This document shows positions 1 to 5,435 of a DNA stretch of 5,435 nucleotides, piece by piece. The translations under genes were made by a program, and so were the position numbers. The first letter of the stretch is position 1; each line of letters opens with the position of its first letter. The stretch is from Chitinophagaceae bacterium. GTDB taxonomy: Bacteria; Bacteroidota; Bacteroidia; Chitinophagales; Chitinophagaceae. Where the stretch lies: contig PLEB01000346.1 of the NCBI GenBank assembly GCA_003136915.1, forward strand, positions 1,031 to 6,465, given 5' to 3'. The notes beneath the pieces were generated by a model that was not told where the DNA came from, made no database searches, and saw only the letters and a list, made by a program, of their open reading frames with translations.

Positions 1-1287
1 ATAAATGGTGATGGCCTGGTTTATAATCTGCATGAAAAAATCATGGGCACAACAGCCCCTTTATTTGCCATTCTTTCGATCATTCCGTTATTTTTCTCTA
101 TTGCCGCTGCGAAATTTTTTGTTGTTTTTAATTTACTCTGTGACCTGGGAACACTTTACCTGGTCTACCGGTTCTTTTTATCCGGAAGCAAGACCACGCT
201 GATCATTTTTAGCACATTCTTTGCTTTTGACCCGATCGTAAATCGAATAAGTGTGGGAGGAATGGAAGCCAACCTGTTTTTATTCCTTTCATTGCTCGGA
301 ATTGTCCTTTATTTGAATCAAAAAAAGGGTCTGGCTTTCGGTCTACTTTCCCTCATCTATTTTCTGAGGCCGGAAGCCCTTATCCTGCTTTTTGTCATGG
401 GTTGCTACGAGATCGCGAAAACAAAAAGGATTCCGTGGAAATATATCATTCTATCCTTTATATTATTAGCAATTCCCCTTTACATAATTTACATTTACTA
501 CGGACAGGTACTTCCACAGTCGGTAATAGCCAAAAGCGCAACGGGCCGGAATCCGATTTCCAATCTTGTGAATAGCATATTCTTCAGGCATCCTTTCAAT
601 TACCTGATTTTTCCACTGGCAGTTTATGGCATTATCAAAAGGCTGCCGACTAAGCAATACCTTTTGGTCGCAGGCATCTGGATGATATGCTATGCAGGCG
701 CATATTTTCTGCGGGGGCCCTTGATATGGACCTGGTATATTTATTCTGTCGAAGTGGTTCAGCTGATTTTTGCCAGCATGGCCATTGTTGATATTGCTGC
801 GACCTTAAGACTTGATCTTTCGAGGTATAGGTGGCTGATGGCACTTCCCCTGTTTTCTGTTTTCGGCTGGATTATTATTCTTTATAAAACGGGAAGAAGC
901 GGAATTGAGGTCAATGTATATGGGGGATTAAAAAAAGACTTCGAGAGGATGGACAACCGAAATAAAATCTTCTTTGCGGATGATATCGGCGCGTTGGGTT
1001 ATTACTCCGGCGGATATATTTACGATAATCAAATGCTGGTTACGCCGCAGGCGAGCAAGTTTAAGAATGCGCATGACAGGATAATCTCCATTTTGCCTGA
1101 CTATCTTTACTTATACACTGATTCAGTATATCTGGGAATGATCCGTAAAGATTCCGTTCTTTCTAAAAAATATACTTTCTTGAAACGATACGCTCCGGAT
1201 GGTGAAAAAGATCTTCCGGCCGTATTCGATAAAAATGCGGTAATCGTTTACAAACAGGATTATATGCTTTTTAAGAAAAACAATTAG
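1..1287 (+). CDS. Polytopic membrane GT-C-type glycosyltransferase-like protein, 5' partial
   Basis: The frame is open from base 1, so the gene probably starts upstream; 428 codons plus stop TAG (1285-1287) are visible. The first ATG in frame is at 43, but the 14 codons before it already read like the family (NGDGLVYNLHEKIMGTT, close to the 'GLVYNPGE.v.GtT' loop of arabinofuranosyl- or mannosyltransferase-like GT-C proteins), so 43 is unlikely to be the true start. Counting codons from base 1, recognisable pieces are GGME at 86-89, LRPE at 122-125, GQVLPQSVIAK at 168-178 (compare 'LPNSfyAK'), an aromatic WTWY at 243-246, and the C-terminal DDIGALGYYSGG from 327. Roughly eight hydrophobic segments lie before codon 295; the last 130 or so residues are soluble and probably periplasmic. 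The family uses polyprenyl-phosphate sugar donors on the outer face of the inner membrane. The N-terminal loop that normally carries the catalytic acidic residues is outside the window, so activity cannot be judged and the acceptor is unknown. Confidence 0.75.
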   Translation: MNGDGLVYNLHEKIMGTTAPLFAILSIIPLFFSIAAAKFFVVFNLLCDLGTLYLVYRFFLSGSKTTLIIFSTFFAFDPIVNRISVGGMEANLFLFLSLLGIVLYLNQKKGLAFGLLSLIYFLRPEALILLFVMGCYEIAKTKRIPWKYIILSFILLAIPLYIIYIYYGQVLPQSVIAKSATGRNPISNLVNSIFFRHPFNYLIFPLAVYGIIKRLPTKQYLLVAGIWMICYAGAYFLRGPLIWTWYIYSVEVVQLIFASMAIVDIAATLRLDLSRYRWLMALPLFSVFGWIIILYKTGRSGIEVNVYGGLKKDFERMDNRNKIFFADDIGALGYYSGGYIYDNQMLVTPQASKFKNAHDRIISILPDYLYLYTDSVYLGMIRKDSVLSKKYTFLKRYAPDGEKDLPAVFDKNAVIVYKQDYMLFKKNN

Positions 1288-1296
1288 ACTGCATTT

Positions 1297-2508
1297 CTAG
1301 GCCACTGCTTTATTAACCAGGGCAGCCGCTTCACTCAGCAAAATGGCGGATTGGACTTTAAGCCCGCTCTCCTCAATTAGTTTTTTTGCTTCTTCCGCAT
1401 TGGTTCCCTGAAGCCGTACAATGATCGGTACTTTGATGGTGCCAATGGAATGATACGCATCAATAACTCCCTGGGCAACACGATCACAACGGACAATACC
1501 ACCAAATATATTTATGAGGATGGCCTTTACTTTTGGATCTTTTAAAATAATCCGGAATCCGGCTTCAACAGTCTGTGCATTCGCGCTTCCGCCAACATCC
1601 AGGAAATTTGCAGGTTCACCACCACTTAGCTTGATCATGTCCATAGTAGCCATGGCCAGGCCGGCTCCATTCACCATGCAGCCTACATTTCCATCGAGCT
1701 TTACAAAATTCAGGTTATATTTTCCTGCTTCCACCTCCGTCGGATCTTCTTCACTGATATCCCGCAATGCTTCCAGGTCGGGATGCCGCATAAGGGCATT
1801 GTCGTCCAGATTCATTTTGCAATCCACGGCAATGATCTTCTCATCACTCGTCTTGAACAGGGGATTAATTTCAAGCATGCTGCAATCCAATCCCACATAT
1901 GCATCGTAAAGATTGGTAACAAACCTGGAACAATTCTTAAATGCTTCTCCTGAAAGCCCCAGGTTAAATGCAATCTTTCGCGCCTGGAAGGCCTGAAGGC
2001 CCCCGCCGGGGAATACCCATTCCTTATAAATCTTATCAGGTGTTTTATGGGCAACCTCTTCAATATCAATTCCGCCTTCGGTGCTGTACATGATTACATT
2101 CTGCCCTTTGCCCCGGTCGAGTAATATGGAGAGATAAAATTCTTTTACCGGGTTGGCTCCCGGATAATAAACATCCTGGGCCACGAGAACTTTATGAACA
2201 ACTTTTCCTGCTTCACCGGTTTGGATCGTAACCAGTGTGCCGCCTAGAATATTGGAAGCAAAATTGCGGACATCCTCTGCATTTTTTGCCACAGCCACAC
2301 CCCGCTGCTCTGTACCCCGGATTTTGCCTTTTCCACGACCGCCCGCATGGATCTGCGCCTTTACCACAGCAAACGAATTACCACTCTGCACCTTAATTTG
2401 TTTATACGCCTCTTCTGCTGCATTGGCTGAATCCACGGGTATGCCTTCCTGAACGGGAACATGATATTTTTTGAGCAATTCCTTAGCCTGGTATTCGTGA
2501 AGATTCAT
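1297..2508 (-). CDS. sucC: Succinate-CoA ligase (ADP-forming) subunit beta
   Basis: With SucD this cytoplasmic TCA-cycle enzyme interconverts succinyl-CoA + ADP + Pi and succinate + ATP + CoA. SucC supplies the ATP-grasp nucleotide site and the dimer contact. The product is 403 residues, slightly longer than E. coli SucC (388). The canonical N-terminus MNLHEYQAKELL fixes the start. Visible motifs are KAQIHAGGRGK (50-60, nucleotide-binding loop), LEINPL (212-217) and VDCKMNLDDNA (228-238) for metal binding, NGAGLAMATMD (280-290), EPANFLDVGG (298-307) and IFGGIVRCD (334-342) in the C-terminal CoA-ligase domain. No motif is broken. The stop is TAG. The gene converges on the membrane protein gene with 9 bases between stops and diverges from the permease. 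sucD is not adjacent, so the alpha subunit must be encoded elsewhere. No Shine-Dalgarno is visible upstream of the ATG. Grasp-domain relatives such as malate-CoA ligase beta are possible but less likely. Confidence 0.97.
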   Translation of the reverse strand: MNLHEYQAKELLKKYHVPVQEGIPVDSANAAEEAYKQIKVQSGNSFAVVKAQIHAGGRGKGKIRGTEQRGVAVAKNAEDVRNFASNILGGTLVTIQTGEAGKVVHKVLVAQDVYYPGANPVKEFYLSILLDRGKGQNVIMYSTEGGIDIEEVAHKTPDKIYKEWVFPGGGLQAFQARKIAFNLGLSGEAFKNCSRFVTNLYDAYVGLDCSMLEINPLFKTSDEKIIAVDCKMNLDDNALMRHPDLEALRDISEEDPTEVEAGKYNLNFVKLDGNVGCMVNGAGLAMATMDMIKLSGGEPANFLDVGGSANAQTVEAGFRIILKDPKVKAILINIFGGIVRCDRVAQGVIDAYHSIGTIKVPIIVRLQGTNAEEAKKLIEESGLKVQSAILLSEAAALVNKAVA

Positions 2509-2590
2509 TGTCGGAAATTTGCACGAATTTAAGCGATTATTTTTTGTTCGATGTGTGTTCCGGGAATGCCTGCTTTGCCACTTGTTCTTA

Positions 2591-2610
2591 GCCGGGGGCC
2601 GGTTCGCCGG
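2591..2610. other. Three CCGG blocks including a small perfect inverted repeat in the divergent intergenic region
   Basis: CCGG occurs at 2592-2595, 2599-2602 and 2607-2610. The last two form a stem of four G/C pairs around the loop TTCG. The block sits 83 bases upstream of the sucC start and 87 bases upstream of the permease ATG, inside otherwise A/T-leaning DNA. It may be a small leader-RNA hairpin or an operator-like site for either gene. The stem is short enough to be chance, and the function is unknown. I found no convincing Bacteroidota promoter (TTTG, about 20 bases, TAnnTTTG) in the 188-base gap on either strand. Confidence 0.3.
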
Positions 2611-2696
2611 AAACCTGTTTTTATGCCCTATATTGTGGTTAAACTTATTGCCTGGACCAGCCCGCTATTGGATTAAAACGAACTCTTAATTCCACC

Positions 2697-3980
2697 ATGC
2701 TTTGGGGCCTTGGTGTAGGCTATGTTATCTCCGGAATGTATTTCGGCTGGAATCTGGGTCTTGAAAAAGGAGGAACCCTGGGTTTAGCCATTGCCACTTT
2801 CTTTATCATTATCATGTACGTTGCTTTCACATTCAGCTATGCAGAATTGGCGTGCTCGATTCCCAAAGCCGGCGGCGCATTTGATTATGCGAGCCGCGCA
2901 CTGGGAAAGGACCTGGGCTTTCTGACAGGTATGGCGCAAAATATCGAATTCATCTTTGCGCCTCCTGCGATTGCTTTTGCCATCGGTGCATATTTCAATT
3001 TGTTTTTCCCACAGTTGCCTGTGCTGGGCATAGCCATTTTTGTTTACCTGGTCTTTACAGCATTGAATATTTATGGTGTAAAGGCAGCTGCTTCTTTCGA
3101 GCTCCTCATCACTATCCTTGCCGTGGGAGAATTGTTATTGTTTGCCGGAATTACGCTCCCTCATTTTACAATACCGCATCTGCAACAGCACGCATTTCCT
3201 CAGCGGTGGGCAGGCGTATTTGCATCGCTTCCATTTGCCATTTGGTTTTTTTTGGGCATTGAAGGTGTAGCCAATGTAGCGGAGGAAACACTGAACCCGC
3301 AAAGAACAATTCTGATCGGCTTTGGCTCTGCTATTTTTACATTGGTGATCTTGTGCGTGCTTACTTTTGCCGGATCGGTCGGCGTTGCCGGATGGGAGGC
3401 TGTTGTTTATAAAGCGGATGGTACAAGTTCGGATTCGCCCTTGCCGCTGGCATTGTCCCATGTTGTAACGAACAATCATTTTTTTTACCACCTGCTGATC
3501 ACGGTCGGATTGCTTGGCCTGATCGCTTCTTTTCACGGAATTATCCTGGCCGCGGGCAGATCCAGTTTCGAATTCGGCCGCGTGCGTTTTGCACCACCCT
3601 GGATCGGCAGGATCCATGCGCGTTTTCAAACGCCCGTAAACGCTTTATTCATCAATATGCTAATCGGCATCATTGCTTTGTGCACTGGTAAAACCGATGA
3701 GATCATTACCATTTCCGTATTTGGGGCACTTACATTATATATTTTGTCCATGGTTTCCCTGCTTATGTTGCGGAAAAGCGAGCCGGGACTGAGTCGTCCT
3801 TTCAGAGTTCCCCTGTATCCGGCTGCTCCGGTGGTTGCCCTGGGCATTGCGCTGATCTCTTTTATTGCCATGACCATCTATAATTTTAAATTGGCAGTGA
3901 TTTACTGTGGATTGCTGGCAGGTTGTTATATCGTGTTCAAATTATTTTATAAAGAAAAACGCGGCCCCATTTTTAGTTAA
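2697..3980 (+). CDS. APC-superfamily permease, ethanolamine permease (EAT) type
   Basis: Inner-membrane secondary transporter of the amino acid-polyamine-organocation superfamily, 427 residues from the first ATG. TM1 starts at once with the glycine-rich segment GLGVGYVISGMYFGWNLGL (4-22), the unwound substrate-binding helix and a hallmark of the EAT group. Other marks are ELACSIPKAGGAFDYASRALG after TM2 (50 onward, the APC consensus loop) and the TM6 region FLGIEGVANVAEET (185-198) followed by NPQR. Hydrophobic segments fall near 3-20, 30-48, 84-105, 107-124, 132-152, 173-195, 205-228, 262-286, 316-333, 335-357, 376-394 and 396-417, giving about twelve helices. The C-tail is short and basic (KEKRGPIFS). 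The start is uncertain: family-like residues LKRTLNST lie in frame just upstream (2673-2696), open back to TAA at 2640-2642, but without ATG, GTG or TTG. No Shine-Dalgarno is seen. The gene is followed after 10 bases by a glutamine-synthetase-like gene, supporting an amine substrate. Ethanolamine is likely from family resemblance; another small amine or amino acid is possible. Confidence 0.85.
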   Translation: MLWGLGVGYVISGMYFGWNLGLEKGGTLGLAIATFFIIIMYVAFTFSYAELACSIPKAGGAFDYASRALGKDLGFLTGMAQNIEFIFAPPAIAFAIGAYFNLFFPQLPVLGIAIFVYLVFTALNIYGVKAAASFELLITILAVGELLLFAGITLPHFTIPHLQQHAFPQRWAGVFASLPFAIWFFLGIEGVANVAEETLNPQRTILIGFGSAIFTLVILCVLTFAGSVGVAGWEAVVYKADGTSSDSPLPLALSHVVTNNHFFYHLLITVGLLGLIASFHGIILAAGRSSFEFGRVRFAPPWIGRIHARFQTPVNALFINMLIGIIALCTGKTDEIITISVFGALTLYILSMVSLLMLRKSEPGLSRPFRVPLYPAAPVVALGIALISFIAMTIYNFKLAVIYCGLLAGCYIVFKLFYKEKRGPIFS

Positions 3981-3990
3981 ACATCATCTC

Positions 3991-5349
3991 ATGGATCTGA
4001 AAGAAATCATACAATATGTAAAGACGCATCCTTCCGGAATGGTTAAAATTGCATACAGCGATACAGATGGCGTATTAAGAGGCAAATATATCGCCACGGA
4101 AAAATTTCTTTCACTGGTTGAAAAGGACAGCCATTTTTGTGATGTCATCTTTGGCTGGGACATGGCAGATGCAGCCTACAATAATGTAAAGTTTACCGGA
4201 TGGCATACCGGTTACCCGGATGCAGCCACAAGGATTGATTTTAACACGTTCCGCAAAATTCCCTGGGAAGACGGACTTCCTTTTTTTCTTGGGGAAATGA
4301 GCGTTGGAGAGAAAAATGCAGCTGCTGTTTGTCCCCGCCAATTGCTAAAAAGAATTCTGGCCGAAGCAACGGAGCTCGGATTCACGCCTTATGCTGCTCA
4401 GGAATTTGAATGGTTCAATTTTGCAGAAACACCACGGAGCGCGGCTGAAAAGCAGTACAAGAACCTTGTTCCGCTTACACCGGGCATGTTCGGGTATTCC
4501 ATTTTGCGCGCAAGCCTGAAGAATGATTATTTCACTGATTTATTTGAACTGCTGAAGAAATTTGATGTGCCATTGGAAGGGATTCATACAGAAACCGGTC
4601 CGGGTACCTACGAAGCAGCAATCCTGTATGCCCCGATACTTGAAGCAGGCGATCGGGCTATATTATTTAAGACCGCAGTTAAGGAAATTGCTTACCGGCA
4701 CGGGATCATGGCAACCTTCATGGCAAAGATCAGCGAAAACCTTCCCGGATGCGGAGGTCATATTCACCAGAGTCTTTGGGATAAAGCATCGAAGAAAAAC
4801 CTATTTCATGACGCAGAGGATCCGGAAAAGATCAGCGAGTGCATGAAACAATATATTGCAGGGCAGCTGTTTTGCCTGCCGGATATTTTGCCCCTGTACG
4901 CCCCTACGGTCAACAGTTACAAACGTCTGGTAGAAGGGGGGTGGGCCCCAACAACGCTGAGCTGGGGCTTCGACAACCGGACGGTAGCCCTTCGCGTTTT
5001 AAATGATTCGGAGCATTCCACCCGGCTGGAAACAAGGGTTGTTGGTGCCGATACCAATCCATACCTGGCAATGGCTGCAGCCCTTTCATCAGGCTTATAT
5101 GGAATCAAAAACCGGCTTGAGTTACAGCAAGCCCCAACTATCGGGAACGGCTACCGGAATTCTTCCAACGACCATCTTCCGCGGACATTGGATGAAGCTA
5201 CCCAAAAAATGAAACATTCGGCTGTGGCCAGATCCTTATTTAGTGAAAACTTCATTGACCATTTTGTTTCCACGCGGGAGTGGGAATGGAATCAGCATTT
5301 GAAGGCTGTAACAGATTGGGAGTATAGAAGGTATTTTGAGATTATTTGA
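3991..5349 (+). CDS. Glutamine synthetase-fold amine ligase (GlnA4/PuuA-like gamma-glutamyl-amine synthetase)
   Basis: Predicted cytoplasmic ATP-dependent ligase joining the glutamate gamma-carboxyl to an amine. It has 452 residues, within the usual 440-470. I chose ATG 3991 (MDLKEIIQYV) because the in-frame ATG at 3907 lies inside the permease and adds 28 residues unlike the family. The N-terminal beta-grasp domain (about 1-100) contains SDTDGVLRGKY (23-33) and VIFGWDMAD (52-60; D57 matches E. coli D50). The catalytic domain has EFE (E138, E140), TETGPGTYE (E201, E208), GGHIHQS (H257, H259), NSYKRL (R312), DNRTVALR (R330, R335) and LETR (E347, R349), all matching metal, ATP and glutamate ligands of glutamine synthetase. 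At the E. coli E327 flap position (GYEAP) the sequence has GGWAP, so W318 replaces the residue that helps hold ammonia. That fits enzymes using bulkier amines such as PuuA and GlnA4. No adenylylation-site tyrosine motif is recognised. It starts 10 bases after the permease stop, suggesting co-transcription and perhaps translational coupling. The exact amine is not determined. Confidence 0.87.
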   Translation: MDLKEIIQYVKTHPSGMVKIAYSDTDGVLRGKYIATEKFLSLVEKDSHFCDVIFGWDMADAAYNNVKFTGWHTGYPDAATRIDFNTFRKIPWEDGLPFFLGEMSVGEKNAAAVCPRQLLKRILAEATELGFTPYAAQEFEWFNFAETPRSAAEKQYKNLVPLTPGMFGYSILRASLKNDYFTDLFELLKKFDVPLEGIHTETGPGTYEAAILYAPILEAGDRAILFKTAVKEIAYRHGIMATFMAKISENLPGCGGHIHQSLWDKASKKNLFHDAEDPEKISECMKQYIAGQLFCLPDILPLYAPTVNSYKRLVEGGWAPTTLSWGFDNRTVALRVLNDSEHSTRLETRVVGADTNPYLAMAAALSSGLYGIKNRLELQQAPTIGNGYRNSSNDHLPRTLDEATQKMKHSAVARSLFSENFIDHFVSTREWEWNQHLKAVTDWEYRRYFEII

Positions 5350-5352
5350 ATA

Positions 5353-5394
5353 AATTAAAAATTAAAAATTAAAAAGTAAAAAGTAAAAATTAAG
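5353..5394. repeat. Six tandem A/T-rich 7-bp units
   Basis: Four bases after the synthetase stop, six heptamers lie head to tail without gaps: AATTAAA three times (5353-5373), AAGTAAA twice (5374-5387), then AATTAAG (5388-5394). Only the third base (T or G) and the final A vary. The array is 42 bp and contains a single G per variant unit. It could be a strand-slippage microsatellite, a dispersed intergenic spacer repeat, or flexible DNA upstream of the next gene. There is no hairpin, so it is not an intrinsic terminator of the usual form. Confidence 0.9.
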
Positions 5395-5411
5395 AGTCAT
5401 AGAATTCGGGA

Positions 5412-5435
5412 ATGAAATTTCTGACAAGGATTTAT
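5412..5435 (+). CDS. Possible start of a further gene, 3' partial
   Basis: An ATG at 5412 opens a frame reading MKFLTRIY up to the window edge, 62 bases after the synthetase stop and 17 bases after the heptamer array. The lysine-plus-hydrophobic opening is ordinary for a start, and the strand matches the permease-synthetase pair. Eight codons cannot establish a gene, and no ribosome binding site is clear (GGG at 5408-5410 is too near). If real, it may continue the amine-use operon. Confidence 0.25.

Noticed and set aside
43..1287. ATG 43 as the true start of the first gene
   Set aside because: The frame is open to base 1, and the codons before 43 carry a family-like loop (GLVYNLHEK), so the gene is more likely cut by the window edge.
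1514..1909. 131-codon plus-strand ORF inside sucC
   Set aside because: Antisense shadow of conserved sucC motifs, rich in Ser, Pro and Phe with no family resemblance.
2524..2531. Possible minus-strand -7 box TAAATTCG upstream of sucC
   Set aside because: One mismatch to TAnnTTTG and no TTG-type -33 element at the proper distance.
2518..2546. Possible + strand Bacteroidota promoter: TTTG at 2518-2521 and TATTTTTTG at 2538-2546
   Set aside because: The spacer is 16 bases rather than about 19-21, the -7 box does not fit TAnnTTTG exactly, and it lies about 150 bases from the permease start; the T-run alone could produce the match.
2601..2625. Terminator-like reading of the G/C-rich block followed by TGTTTTTAT
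   Set aside because: The stem is only four pairs, the T-run is separated from it, and a terminator is not expected between divergent gene starts.
3135..3629. 164-codon minus-strand ORF inside the permease gene
   Set aside because: Low-complexity, charged and Gln/Cys-rich translation with no recognisable domain; it is an antisense shadow of a well-supported membrane protein gene.
3907..3990. Longer start for the synthetase-like gene at ATG 3907, overlapping the permease end
   Set aside because: The extra 28 residues are the permease 3' end read in another frame and do not look like the family N-terminus; ATG 3991 gives a normal MDLKEIIQYV start with 10-base spacing.

Overview
The window holds four protein-coding genes, one possible start of a fifth, and a short A/T-rich tandem repeat. 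No rRNA, tRNA, CRISPR array or transposon is visible. The likely host is a member of the Bacteroidota, perhaps near the Chitinophagaceae or Sphingobacteriales. Reasons: none of the starts has a convincing Shine-Dalgarno sequence, sucC stands alone without sucD, the permease and glutamine-synthetase-like proteins resemble Bacteroidota versions as I recall them, and the A/T-rich heptamer spacer is of a kind seen in these genomes. This placement rests on recognition, not on a search.

Layout. Bases 1-1287 (+) are the 3' part of a polytopic membrane protein of the GT-C glycosyltransferase type; its beginning lies outside the window. It converges, with a 9-base gap, on sucC at 1297-2508 (-), a full-length beta subunit of succinate-CoA ligase. 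A 188-base divergent intergenic region follows (2509-2696). Next comes a two-gene + strand unit: an APC-superfamily permease of the ethanolamine permease (EAT) type (2697-3980) and, 10 bases later, a glutamine-synthetase-fold ligase (3991-5349). After that stop come six tandem 7-bp units (5353-5394), and the window ends 8 codons into a possible further ORF (5412-5435).

How the genes work together. The permease and the synthetase-like enzyme are closely spaced, co-directional and probably co-transcribed. The permease most resembles ethanolamine carriers. The ligase keeps the metal, ATP and glutamate residues of glutamine synthetase but has Trp where the ammonia-site flap Glu of true glutamine synthetase sits. 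Together they suggest import of a small amine (ethanolamine is the best guess) followed by ATP-dependent gamma-glutamylation, comparable to GlnA4-type gamma-glutamylethanolamide synthesis or the PuuA step of putrescine use. This would be a compartment-free, Eut-independent amine route. The substrate is inferred, not shown. sucC (TCA cycle) and the glycosyltransferase-like gene appear functionally unrelated.

The main oddity is the permease N-terminus. Family-like sequence continues in frame upstream of the first ATG, with no ATG, GTG or TTG to start it.
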